DNA from: Oscillospiraceae bacterium
GTDB lineage: Bacteria; Bacillota; Clostridia; Oscillospirales; Oscillospiraceae
Length of the DNA: 64,000 bases
Direction of reading: 5' to 3'
NCBI GenBank assembly: GCA_021771635.1
Contig: JAETOQ010000003.1
Location: forward strand, 24,774-88,773
The notes under the pieces are model-generated. The model had not been told where the DNA came from. It searched no databases and was given only the letters and a program-made list of their open reading frames with translations. Below are positions 17,716-25,517 of this stretch, one piece after another (position 1 is the stretch's first letter; each line of letters begins with the position of its first letter). The position numbers and the translations under genes were made by a program.

Positions 17716-17820
17716 AAAAGCAGGGATCAGAAATGAAAAAATCAAAAATTTTCTTTCCGATCTCCCGATTCCTGACGCCGAATTCCCAATTTCTAATTGT
17801 ATAAAAAGGAGAACTGAACG

Positions 17821-18819
17821 ATGGCAGTGAATTTGAAAGGCCGGAGCTTTTTGACTCTGGAGGACTTTACCCCCGCTGAGATCCGCTATCTGCTGGATCT
17901 GGGCCACGCCCTGAAAGCAAAGCGCAGAGCGGGCATCTGCGATCCCGTGATGAAAGGCAAGCACATCGTGCTGCTGTTTGAAAAGACCTCCACCCGCACC
18001 CGCTGCTCCTTTGAGGTGGCGGCCACCCAGGAGGGCGCCCATGTCACCTACCTGGACGCCGGCAGCTCCCAGATGGGCAAAAAGGAGTCCCTGGAGGACT
18101 CCGCAAGGGTACTGGGCCGCTTCTTCGACGGCATCGAGTACCGGGGCTATGACCAAAAGAATGTGGAGGAGCTGGCGAAGTACTCCGGCGTCCCGGTTTG
18201 GAACGGCCTGACCGACGCGGACCACCCCACCCAGATCCTGGCGGACATGATGACCATCGAGGAGCACTGCCACAAGCCCCTGAACAAGGTCAAGGTGGTG
18301 TTCCCCGGCGATGTGCGGAACAATATGTGCTACGCCTGGATGATCGGCGCGGCGAAGATGGGCATGCACTTTGTGGCCATGGGGCCCCAGGAACTGGCCA
18401 AGGAGATGGACCAGGACCTGATCAAGCGGGTGTTCGCCACCGCCCGGGAAAACGGCGGACTCATTGAGATCACCGATAACCGCAACGACCTCAAGGACGC
18501 CGACGTCATCTACGGCGACATCTGGGCCTCCATGGGCGAGGAGGAGCTGATCCCCAAGCGGGCGGAGCTGCTGTCGCCTTTCCGGGTGACGGAGGAGACC
18601 TTGAAAGCCACCGGCAATCCCAATGTACTGTATATGCACTGCCTGCCCTCCTTCCACGACTTTGAGACCAAGCTGGCCAAGGAGTGGAAGGATAAGGGCG
18701 TGGATATCCGGGAGGTCACCGACGAGGTGTTCCGCAGCCGGAACAGCGTCGTGTTCGACGAGGCGGAGAACCGGATGCACTCCATCAAGGCCGTGATGGT
18801 GGCGACTATCGGAAAATAA
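17821..18819 (+). CDS. arcB: Ornithine carbamoyltransferase, probably catabolic
   Basis: This 332-residue enzyme interconverts citrulline plus phosphate with ornithine plus carbamoyl phosphate. The carbamoyl phosphate motif EKTSTRTRCSFEVAA is at residue 54, DADHPTQILADMMT near 136, and HCLPSFHD, with the family cysteine, near 274. Length and the 20-residue C-terminal RNSVVFDEAENRMHSIKAVM match the catabolic ArcB class. The position between arcA and a carrier supports breakdown rather than synthesis, though the enzyme is reversible. AAAAGGAG precedes the ATG. Confidence 0.96.
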   Translation: MAVNLKGRSFLTLEDFTPAEIRYLLDLGHALKAKRRAGICDPVMKGKHIVLLFEKTSTRTRCSFEVAATQEGAHVTYLDAGSSQMGKKESLEDSARVLGRFFDGIEYRGYDQKNVEELAKYSGVPVWNGLTDADHPTQILADMMTIEEHCHKPLNKVKVVFPGDVRNNMCYAWMIGAAKMGMHFVAMGPQELAKEMDQDLIKRVFATARENGGLIEITDNRNDLKDADVIYGDIWASMGEEELIPKRAELLSPFRVTEETLKATGNPNVLYMHCLPSFHDFETKLAKEWKDKGVDIREVTDEVFRSRNSVVFDEAENRMHSIKAVMVATIGK

Positions 18820-18834
18820 GGAGGGGACACCCCT

Positions 18835-20223
18835 TTGAAAACATCCAAATTCCGTATGCCCACCGCCTACACCATTTTGTTTCTGCTGATCATTCTGGTG
18901 GCGATCGCCACATGGCTGATTCCGGCGGGCGCTTATGAGTATGTGGACGGTGTGCCGGTGGCAGGGACCTACCACACGGTGGAGCCCAATCCACAGGGCG
19001 TGGGCGATGTGCTGAAGGCCGCGTTCTCCGGCTTTTACGACGCTGTGGACGTCTGCGTCTTTATCCTGATGGTGGGCGGCTTCCTGGGCGTGGTGATGAA
19101 AACCGGCGCTGTGGACGCGGGCGTCAGCAGCACCATCCGCCTGCTGGACAACAAGGAGAAGTGGCTCATCCCCATTCTGATGCTGCTCTTCGGCCTGGGC
19201 GGCACCACCTACGGCATGTGGGAGGAGACCATGGCCTTCTATCCGCTGCTGATCCCGGTGTTCCTGGCCGCGGGATACGATGCGGTGGTGGGCATCTCCG
19301 TGATCCTGCTGGGGGCCGGCGCGGGCATCATCAGCTCCACGGTGAATCCCTTTGCAACGGGTATCGCGGCGGGCTTTGCCGGGGTGTCCCTGGGAGAGGG
19401 CATTTTGCTCCGTGTCCTCCAGTGGATCGTGTTTGAGGGCGCGGCCATCTGGTTCGTCATGGCCTACGCCGCCAAGGTGAAGAAAAATCCCTCCAAGTCC
19501 GTGGTGGGTGTTGGCGCGGGCAAGATCAAGGTGGCCATGGATGAGACCGTGCCCTTCACTGTCCGGCGCAAGGTCATTATGGTCCTGTTCACCCTGACAT
19601 TTCTGGTGATGATCTACGGCGTCATCCCCTTTGACGAAATGGGACTGCCCCTGCCGGTTTTGGGTTGGTGGTTCCCGGAGCTGTCCGCTCTGTTTCTGGT
19701 GGCGGGCATCATCATCGGCTTCATCGACGGCCAGCGGGAGGATGAGATCGCCGAGACCTTTGTGGCGGGCTGCGCGGACCTGCTGGGTGTGGCGTTCATC
19801 ATCGGCATCAGCCGGGGCATCACGGTGCTGATGAACGATGGCGGCATCACCGACACGGTCCTGCACTGGGGCGAGAACGCCCTGGCGGGGGCGGGACCCA
19901 TCAGCTTCGTCCTGCTGGTGTATCTGATCTATCTGCCCCTGACCATCCTGATCCCCTCCTCCTCGGGCCTTGCCACCCTGTCGGTGCCCATCATGGCACC
20001 CCTGGGCAAGTTCGCCGGAGTGGGGGGAGACCTGGTGGTGACGGCGTTCCAGTCCGCCTCCGGCCTGGTGAACATCATCACCCCCACGGCGGCAGTGGTG
20101 ATGGGCGCCCTGGCCCTGGGCCATGTGCCCTACGACCGCTGGGTCAAGTATGTGTGGAAGCTGATCCTATATTTCCTGCTGCTGACCATGGTGTTTTTGA
20201 TCGTGGGCGTCTGGCTGGGGTAG
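18835..20223 (+). CDS. YfcC-family carrier, probable arginine/ornithine exchanger
   Basis: The 462-residue membrane protein has about twelve helices and matches the YfcC/DcuC-like family (MPTAYTILFLLIILVAIATWLIPAG at the N-terminus; GLGGTTYGMWEETMAFYPLLIPV near 122; ILIPSSSGLATLSVPIMAPLG near 371). Members in arc operons are thought to serve as arginine/ornithine antiporters. It starts at TTG 18835 after AAGGAGGGG, 15 bases past arcB, so cotranscription is likely. The alternative is a plain amino acid or dicarboxylate uptake carrier. Confidence 0.88.
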   Translation: MKTSKFRMPTAYTILFLLIILVAIATWLIPAGAYEYVDGVPVAGTYHTVEPNPQGVGDVLKAAFSGFYDAVDVCVFILMVGGFLGVVMKTGAVDAGVSSTIRLLDNKEKWLIPILMLLFGLGGTTYGMWEETMAFYPLLIPVFLAAGYDAVVGISVILLGAGAGIISSTVNPFATGIAAGFAGVSLGEGILLRVLQWIVFEGAAIWFVMAYAAKVKKNPSKSVVGVGAGKIKVAMDETVPFTVRRKVIMVLFTLTFLVMIYGVIPFDEMGLPLPVLGWWFPELSALFLVAGIIIGFIDGQREDEIAETFVAGCADLLGVAFIIGISRGITVLMNDGGITDTVLHWGENALAGAGPISFVLLVYLIYLPLTILIPSSSGLATLSVPIMAPLGKFAGVGGDLVVTAFQSASGLVNIITPTAAVVMGALALGHVPYDRWVKYVWKLILYFLLLTMVFLIVGVWLG

Positions 20224-20352
20224 GAGACAGATATCCACGCCGGCCAACGAAGCACTGCCGGCAAAAGAGACTGCCTGCGGATGCCATACCGGACGCGGAA
20301 AAGGACGGGCGGGAAGCGGCCGCTTTTTGCCCATCCTTCTTTGCAGCAAGAT

Positions 20353-20406
20353 CGCCGTCAAGGACTCGAAGCGCAAAGCGCGTCCTTGACGGCGGTCTCT
20401 GTTTTT
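20353..20406 (+). terminator. Terminator of the arc operon
   Basis: CGCCGTCAAGGAC (20353-20365) pairs with GTCCTTGACGGCG (20382-20394), with an inner hairpin and a T-rich tail ending near 20406. Confidence 0.82.
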
Positions 20407-20446
20407 CGCGGCGGGCGGCGCTATACAGTGGATACGAGGAAAAAGC

Positions 20447-20520
20447 GAATATTCATCTTGATATTCATACTGCACTGGTAAAAATAGACAAGAAAGCCAA
20501 AAATAATACTGATATTCGAG
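20447..20520. promoter_or_regulatory. Candidate ArgR-type operator region
   Basis: Two direct copies of ATATTCAT (20449-20456, 20461-20468) lie 12 bases apart, and a third partial copy, GATATTCG, is at 20511-20518. The half-sites resemble ARG boxes bound by ArgR/AhrC. The site sits between the arc operon and a polar amino acid importer, where arginine control would make sense. The match is weak; binding is inference. Confidence 0.3.
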
Positions 20521-20581
20521 GGGGATTTCTGGCAGGACAGAGAAAGCGGCCAAATAAATATACATTTTTTTTGAAAAAGTA

Positions 20582-20610
20582 TTGACATTGAGGGTGCGGC
20601 GTGATAAGGT
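20582..20610 (+). promoter_or_regulatory. Candidate promoter of the amino acid ABC importer
   Basis: TTGACA (20582-20587, perfect -35) and TAAGGT (20605-20610) are 17 bases apart, 101 bases before the ATG of the binding-protein gene. Confidence 0.55.
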
Positions 20611-20710
20611 ATCCACAGTCAAAGGGAGGAAAACATTCCCTCCTGGCGGCATTTGGAATTGACTCTCCCTCAAAAGGGGAGGAAACTTATTGGAAAAGGA
20701 AGATCGTATT

Positions 20711-21577
20711 ATGAAAAAGCTGTTTGCACTGTTGCTGACACTGGCAATGGTCCTGTCTCTGGCCGCCTGCGGCGGCAAGGAAGAACCCGCCCCCGACACC
20801 CAGGAGCCCAGCGGCACCGAGGAACCCACCGAGACCGCCATCACCACCGTCGTTGACGGTGTGCTGACTGTGGCTACCAGCCCCGACTTTGCCCCCTATG
20901 AGTTCTATGCCGTGGACGAGAGCGGCAATGCCAACCTGGCGGGCTTCGATATGGCCCTGGCTCAGTACATCGCCGACTACCTGGGTCTGGAGCTGGACGT
21001 CATCCCCATGGACTTTGACGGTGTGCTGAGCGAAGTCACCGCCGGCAACGTGGACCTGGGCATGGCCGGTCTGTCTCCCGATCCTGACCGTATGGAGGCC
21101 ATGGACTTCTCCGACATCTACTATATGGGCGGCCAGTCCCTGGTGGTCACCCAGGACAACAAGGACAAGTGGTCCGCGCTGGAGGATCTGAACGATCCCT
21201 CTCTGAGCATCGGCGCGCAGCTGGGCTCTATCCAGTATGACCTGGCGGTGGAAAACACCCCCGACGCCAACATCGTTCAGCTGGCCAAAGTGACCGATGT
21301 GGTCTCCGAACTGCTGGGCGGCAAGCTGGACGCCGGCTTCATCGAGACCGTTGTGGCCGAGAGCTATGCCAAGAACTATCCCGACCTGTATATTGCCTTT
21401 GACGTCCCCTATGAGGTGGAGGGTTCTTCCATCGGCGTTGTGAAGAACAACGAGGCGCTGCTGGCCGGCGTCAATGAGGCCATCGCCGCCGCTCTGGCTG
21501 ACGGCTCCATGGACAATTTCGTGGCCGAGGCCAATGAGCTGGCTTCCGGCGACATCATTGAGGGCCTGGTCGACTGA
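20711..21577 (+). CDS. Polar amino acid ABC transporter, substrate-binding lipoprotein
   Basis: The 288-residue precursor has a lipoprotein signal (MKKLFALLLTLAMVLSLAAC, lipid on Cys20), then an acidic linker and a family 3 binding domain (GFDMALAQYIADYLGLELDVIPMDF near residue 78; DVPYEVEGSSIGVVKNNE near 232). It should capture a polar amino acid outside the membrane. ATG 20711 is chosen for the signal peptide and AAAGGAAG 8 bases upstream; a TTG at 20690 after GGGGAGG would add seven residues before the signal. Permease and ATPase follow. Proximity to arc genes suggests arginine or ornithine, but specificity is not readable. Confidence 0.93.
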   Translation: MKKLFALLLTLAMVLSLAACGGKEEPAPDTQEPSGTEEPTETAITTVVDGVLTVATSPDFAPYEFYAVDESGNANLAGFDMALAQYIADYLGLELDVIPMDFDGVLSEVTAGNVDLGMAGLSPDPDRMEAMDFSDIYYMGGQSLVVTQDNKDKWSALEDLNDPSLSIGAQLGSIQYDLAVENTPDANIVQLAKVTDVVSELLGGKLDAGFIETVVAESYAKNYPDLYIAFDVPYEVEGSSIGVVKNNEALLAGVNEAIAAALADGSMDNFVAEANELASGDIIEGLVD

Positions 21578-21676
21578 TCCCTCTGCACATTCTGGCATGT
21601 ATTCCGCAATTCCTCCCCGTAAGCGCACGGGGAGGAATTGCGCGTTCAAGAAAGAGACCCCGAAAGGAGTTGCGCG

Positions 21677-22462
21677 ATGAAAATTTCTGCGGCAGGCTTT
21701 GAAAAGGTATGGCAGTACTCTCAGATGTTTAAGGAGGGTATGCTCTGTACCGTCTATCTCTCTCTGTTTACGGTCATCCTCGGCTTTTTGCTGGCCCTGG
21801 TGCTGGCCACCATGCGAATGACCAACTTCCGTCCCTTCCGGGCCCTGGGATTGGACAAGGACGGACATCTCCGGGACGGCGGCTTTCTGCTGGCCCTGAG
21901 CAAGTTCAATCCCATCGCGTTTATTGCCACCGTCTATGTGGAGGTCGTCCGCGCCACGCCTATGCTGGTGCAGCTCTTCATCGTGTACCAGGTGGTCTTC
22001 AATAAGAATGTCATCCGGCTCCCCTCGGTGACGGTTCTGGGTTTTCTCCGGCTGGACCGGTTTCTGCCCGGCGTCATCGCCCTGGCCCTGAACTCCGGCG
22101 CCTACCTGTCCGAGATCATCCGGGCGGGCATCCAGTCCATTGACGGCGGCCAGACCGAGGCGGCCCGCTCTCTGGGCCTGACACAGGGACAGAATATGAT
22201 CCATATCGTGCTGCCCCAGGCCATCAAGAACATTCTGCCGGCCATCGGCAACGAATTTGTCACCATCATCAAGGAATCCGCCATCACCTACACCATCGGC
22301 GTTCAGGACCTGATGGCCGCGGTGAAGGCGGCCCAGGCGGGGACCTTCCTGGTGCTGGAACCGCTGCTGGTGGTGGCGGCCATGTACTTCTGCCTGACGT
22401 TCCCCACCTCCAAGGTCATTGCTTACTTTGAAAGGAGAATGAGCCGTGGCGACAAGAGATAG
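21677..22462 (+). CDS. Polar amino acid ABC transporter, permease
   Basis: The 261-residue membrane protein has the HisM/GlnP family fold. The EAA loop [34 protein letters not shown] spans about residues 155-190 and contacts the ATPase. [24 protein letters not shown] near 78 is the family block. The start is the ATG at 21677 after AAAGGAG; upstream in-frame codons are dominated by the intergenic region. It overlaps the ATPase gene by 17 bases. An insert around residues 58-75 ([19 protein letters not shown]) is slightly longer than usual. Confidence 0.93.
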   Translation: MKISAAGFEKVWQYSQMFKEGMLCTVYLSLFTVILGFLLALVLATMRMTNFRPFRALGLDKDGHLRDGGFLLALSKFNPIAFIATVYVEVVRATPMLVQLFIVYQVVFNKNVIRLPSVTVLGFLRLDRFLPGVIALALNSGAYLSEIIRAGIQSIDGGQTEAARSLGLTQGQNMIHIVLPQAIKNILPAIGNEFVTIIKESAITYTIGVQDLMAAVKAAQAGTFLVLEPLLVVAAMYFCLTFPTSKVIAYFERRMSRGDKR

Positions 22463-23222
22463 TCTGATCCAGGTCACCGACTTGAAGAAACACTACAACA
22501 AAGGCGCCATCAAGGCTCTGGACGGCGTCACTGTGGATATCAACCGGGGCGACGTGATGGTGGTCATCGGCCCCTCCGGCTCCGGCAAGTCCACCTTCCT
22601 CCGCAGCCTGAATCTGCTGGAGGAACCCACCGGCGGCTCCATCGTGTTCGACGGCGTGGATATCACCAAGAAAAAGACGCGGAACGCCGAGGGAAAGATG
22701 GTCAAGCTGGACATCGACCAGCACCGCCAGAAGATGGGCATGGTGTTCCAGCACTTCAACCTGTTTCCCCACATGACCATTCTGGACAACATGACACTGG
22801 CCCCCATCAAGGTCAAGCATATGGACCGGGCCGCCGCCGAGGAAAAGGCTCTGGCCCTGCTGGACCGGGTGGGTCTGAAAGACCGTGCCGGGGCGTATCC
22901 CATCCAGCTCTCCGGCGGCCAGAAGCAGCGGGTGGCCATCGTCCGGGCCCTTGCCATGGAGCCGGAGGTCATGCTGTTTGATGAGCCCACCTCCGCTCTG
23001 GACCCCGAGATGGTGGGCGAGGTATTGGAGGTCATGAAGCAGCTGGCTCATGATGGCATGACCATGGTGGTGGTCACCCATGAGATGGGCTTTGCCCGGG
23101 AGGTGGGCAGCCGTGTGCTGTTCATGGCGGACGGCAAGCTGCTGGAGGAGGGTGCGCCGGCGGACATCTTCGGCAATCCCCAGCACCCCAGACTGCAGGA
23201 CTTTCTGAGCAAGGTACTTTGA
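22446..23222 (+). CDS. Polar amino acid ABC transporter, ATP-binding protein
   Basis: The 258-residue ATPase has Walker [16 protein letters not shown] near residue 40, signature [16 protein letters not shown] near 155 and Walker [20 protein letters not shown] near 177 with an intact catalytic Glu. An insert after the first strands ([22 protein letters not shown]) is seen in several clostridial members. Translation starts at GTG 22446 inside the end of the permease gene, indicating coupling. It completes a three-gene importer. Confidence 0.95.
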   Translation: MATRDSLIQVTDLKKHYNKGAIKALDGVTVDINRGDVMVVIGPSGSGKSTFLRSLNLLEEPTGGSIVFDGVDITKKKTRNAEGKMVKLDIDQHRQKMGMVFQHFNLFPHMTILDNMTLAPIKVKHMDRAAAEEKALALLDRVGLKDRAGAYPIQLSGGQKQRVAIVRALAMEPEVMLFDEPTSALDPEMVGEVLEVMKQLAHDGMTMVVVTHEMGFAREVGSRVLFMADGKLLEEGAPADIFGNPQHPRLQDFLSKVL

Positions 23223-23225
23223 TCT

Positions 23226-23392
23226 CGAGGGGGGAGCGGGCTATCACCGTTGCGGCATTACGATTCCCGGCCCTTATCAGGGCCGCCAATCGTGCCGCTG
23301 CCTCAAAAGCGGTTCGCTTCATCCGCCGCTGGCGGCGCTTCACCGCTTTCCCCTCGACCTCCCCCTCGCACCAGTGACATCGGTCACTGGTG
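23226..23392. other. Multi-stem structured region (candidate leader RNA or repeat)
   Basis: CGAGGGGGGAGCGG (23226-23239) can pair along all 14 bases, with two G-U pairs, with CCGCTTTCCCCTCG (23343-23356). Enclosed are a long hairpin (GCGGCA...CGATT...CGGCCC against GGGCCG...AATCG...TGCCGC, 23252-23298) and a second hairpin (AAGCGGT...ACCGCTT, about 23307-23348) that competes with the outer stem. A third hairpin, CACCAGTGAC/GTCACTGGTG, lies at 23369-23392. No protein-coding signal is visible. It matches no riboswitch class I can name. Confidence 0.5.
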
Positions 23393-23417
23393 GACGCCGC
23401 CCAAGGAGGCTGAGTCA

Positions 23418-23489
23418 ATGTATTTTTGCCAGGTACAGAAGGTGAATTGCCCCAAGGGGCAAGAGAAGCCCCTCTGGAGGGCGCCCTGA
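23418..23489 (+). CDS. Possible 23-residue leader peptide
   Basis: An ATG eight bases after a perfect AAGGAGG (23403-23409) opens a 23-codon frame (MYFCQVQKVNCPKGQEKPLW then RAP, stop). Two short hairpins lie inside it (TTGCCCC/GGGGCAA and GCCCCTC/GAGGGCGC). It sits between a structured region and a terminator just upstream of the M20 gene, the layout of an attenuator. It may equally be part of a non-coding repeat. No homologue is recognised. Confidence 0.3.
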   Translation: MYFCQVQKVNCPKGQEKPLWRAP

Positions 23490-23530
23490 CAAAAATGATT
23501 TCAAATTTTTATCGTGCAAAAATACTGACA

Positions 23531-23561
23531 AGGGCACGCACGAAAGTGCGTGCCCTTTTTC
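23531..23561 (+). terminator. Terminator 38 bases before the M20 gene
   Basis: AGGGCACGCAC (23531-23541), loop GAAA, GTGCGTGCCCT (23546-23556) and a T run. It could end the ABC operon or act as an attenuator, since no room for a promoter remains between it and the next ATG. Confidence 0.9.
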
Positions 23562-23598
23562 ACAAACTGGACCAATATTATAGAGAGGTGTTGTCATC

Positions 23599-25041
23599 AT
23601 GATAAAAGAAAAGCAGGCGGCTATCCGTGCCGTTGCGGAAAAAGCGGGCCTGGTGGCGGAAGTGGCGGACCACATCTGGGAATATGCCGAGTTGTCCCTC
23701 CAGGAGGAGAAGTCCGCCGCACTGTACTGCGAGGTGCTGGAGCGGGAGGGCTTTGCCGTGGAGAAGGGGATCTGCAACATTCCCACGGCGTTTTCCGCGT
23801 CCTATGGCAGCGGGCGGCCCATCATCGGCATCCTGGCGGAGTATGACGCCCTGTCCGGCCTGTCCCAGAAGGCGGGCAGCGTGGAGCGGGAGGAGCTGGT
23901 TCCCGGCGGCTGCGGCCATGGCTGCGGACACAATCTGCTGGGCGCCGGGGCTTTTGCCGCGGCGCTCGGAGTCAAAGCCTATCTGGAAATGACGAAGCAG
24001 CCCGGGACCGTGGTGCTCTACGGCTGCCCCGGCGAGGAGGGCGGTGCCGCCAAGGCGTTCATGGCCCGGGACGGCCTGTGGTACGGCCTGGACGCGGCTC
24101 TGACCTGGCACCCGGAGGACACCAACGAGGTGGTCACCGGCTCCACCAACTCCTGCATCCAGACCCAGTACAAATTCACCGGCGTGGCAGCCCATGCCGC
24201 CGGGGACCCGGACCGGGGCCGCAGCGCCCTGGACGCTGTGGAGCTGATGAACATCGGCGTCCAGTTCCTGCGGGAGCACATGTCCTCCAAGGCCCGCATC
24301 CATTACGCCATCACCGACGCCGGCGGCCGCAGCCCCAACGTGGTCCAGCCCCGGGCCAGCGTGCTGTATATGGTCCGGTCCAACCACGTGGCGGAGGCGG
24401 TGGAGCTGCAGAAGCGGGTGGACCAAATCGCGGAGGGCGCGGCGCTGATGACGGGGACCACCTTTGAAAAGCAGTTTATCGACGGCCTGGCGGACACGGT
24501 GACGAATCACACGCTGGAGACGCTGCTTCACCGGAACTTCACGGAGCTGGGCGTGCCCGGCTATACGGCGGAAGAGCACACCTTTGCCGACGCACTGGCA
24601 GAGACTTATCCCGGCAGCGATAGCATACCGGGCATCGGCGCCCAGTATGACGCCACTTACGGGGAACAGGCCAAAGCCCTGCGGGCCAAGGCCGGCCACG
24701 CCATGAACGACTTTCTGCTGCCGCTGTATCAGGGGGAGGCGTTCCAGCCCGGCTCCACCGATGTGGGCGACGTCAGCTGGCAGACGCCCACGGCCCAGAT
24801 CCATGTGGCGGCGTGGCCCAACGGCTGTCCCGGCCACAGCTGGCAGAATGTCTCCTGCGGCCGGACGGACATCGGCCATAAGGCTGCCCTCCACGCCGGA
24901 AAGGTGCTGGCGGCGGCCGCCATCGACCTGCTGGCGGACCCGTCGCTGCTGACAGCGGCTCGGGCAGAGTTCCAAAAGCGGACGGAGACAGGCTATACCT
25001 GCCCCACTCCGGCGGATGCCGTGCCGGTGGTCCCGGACTGA
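23599..25041 (+). CDS. M20-family amidohydrolase (AbgB-like)
   Basis: The 480-residue zinc hydrolase matches the M20 family, closest in layout to p-aminobenzoyl-glutamate hydrolase subunit B. Metal motifs are GGCGHGCGHNLLGAG near residue 112, CPGEEGGAAK near 142 and TWHPED near 165. A lid/dimerisation domain (AHAAGDPDRGRSALDAVELMN) starts near 199 and the C-terminal metal region is GSTDVGDVSWQTPTAQ near 388. It cleaves an N-acyl or aminoacyl amide bond in the cytoplasm; the substrate is unknown. AGAGAGG precedes the ATG. Its stop codon lies in the end of a repeat element. Confidence 0.9.
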   Translation: MIKEKQAAIRAVAEKAGLVAEVADHIWEYAELSLQEEKSAALYCEVLEREGFAVEKGICNIPTAFSASYGSGRPIIGILAEYDALSGLSQKAGSVEREELVPGGCGHGCGHNLLGAGAFAAALGVKAYLEMTKQPGTVVLYGCPGEEGGAAKAFMARDGLWYGLDAALTWHPEDTNEVVTGSTNSCIQTQYKFTGVAAHAAGDPDRGRSALDAVELMNIGVQFLREHMSSKARIHYAITDAGGRSPNVVQPRASVLYMVRSNHVAEAVELQKRVDQIAEGAALMTGTTFEKQFIDGLADTVTNHTLETLLHRNFTELGVPGYTAEEHTFADALAETYPGSDSIPGIGAQYDATYGEQAKALRAKAGHAMNDFLLPLYQGEAFQPGSTDVGDVSWQTPTAQIHVAAWPNGCPGHSWQNVSCGRTDIGHKAALHAGKVLAAAAIDLLADPSLLTAARAEFQKRTETGYTCPTPADAVPVVPD

Positions 25042-25362
25042 TACGATTCTTCCGCAGAAAATAGATATTTTCTGCGGAAGAAGGCGTCGCTAAGCGCGCC
25101 GCCCATTTGTGCCACAGGCACAAATGCCGTCGAACCTGTATTCACAACCGTTGAACGCCGCCTGAGGGGCCTTTTTCCCGCCATACGGCGTCGCTTTCCT
25201 TTGCCATACGTCAGTATGGCTGCGGAAAATCTCCTTGTCTGACGAGAAAGATCCTCGTCCATCCAGCATTCCCCGGTTATGAATACAGGTTCTAAGACTT
25301 CAACGCGCCTTCGGCGCTATAAAAAGCAAACTTCGTCTACTTTTTAATGAAGTCTAGTATGA
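25039..25362. repeat. Palindromic repeat family R2, copy A (interrupted by a second element)
   Basis: The sequence is collinear with the reverse complement of 32421-32585: a TTCTTCCGCAG/CTGCGGAAGAA hairpin, then GCCCATTTGTGCC/GGCACAAATGC, then AAGACTTCAACGCGCC and a tail ending TGAAGTCTAGTATGA. Without the nested 161-bp insert it is 163 bases, against 165 in copy B. Ends are T(G/C)ATACNA-type inverted repeats. The TGA stop codon of the M20 gene is the first three bases of the element. Confidence 0.8.
25132..25292 (-). mobile_element. 161-bp MITE-like element, short form, nested in R2 copy A
   Basis: It is bounded by GAACCTGTATTCACAACCG and the inverted GAACCTGTATTCATAACCG (18 of 19 match). 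It has no reading frame of note. The same element occurs in longer form at 45618-45883 and at the right edge. At this site it replaces the three bases TCA found between GCCGTC and TAAGAC in copy B. No target duplication is visible. Probably mobilised in trans by a transposase not in the window. Confidence 0.8.
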
Positions 25363-25368
25363 AAGCAG

Positions 25369-25399
25369 ATCCCCCGTGTGCCGGCACGGGGGATTTTTT
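25369..25399 (+). terminator. Rho-independent terminator
   Basis: ATCCCCCGTG (25369-25378) pairs with CACGGGGGAT (25385-25394), then six T. It closes the M20 transcription unit downstream of the nested repeats. Confidence 0.88.
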
Positions 25400-25436
25400 A
25401 TGGGCCGCGTGAATACATACAAATATTTATTTTGGA

Positions 25437-25479
25437 AAACAAAAATTTTGTTTGCTTTTACGGGGAAATGTGCTATGAT
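25437..25479 (+). promoter_or_regulatory. NCS2 permease promoter with overlapping palindrome
   Basis: TATGAT at 25474-25479 is a good -10; the -35 region at 25451-25457 (TTTGCTT) is weak. AAACAAAA-A-TTTTGTTT (25437-25453) is a perfect 8-bp dyad ending in the -35 and is a plausible repressor site. The regulator is unknown. Confidence 0.5.
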
Positions 25480-25517
25480 AGAGAGGTATCCCAAAAACCT
25501 GTAAGGAGGCGTTTCCC

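Noticed and set aside
16717..20124. A 1135-codon minus-strand frame opposite arcA, arcB and the YfcC carrier
   Set aside because: Composition is that of an antisense shadow (His, Gly, Gln, Val repeats) and the plus-strand genes have all catalytic motifs.
25039..25362. Clustered palindromes considered as a CRISPR array
   Set aside because: No regularly spaced direct repeats with unique spacers, and no cas genes nearby. The structure fits nested inverted-repeat elements.
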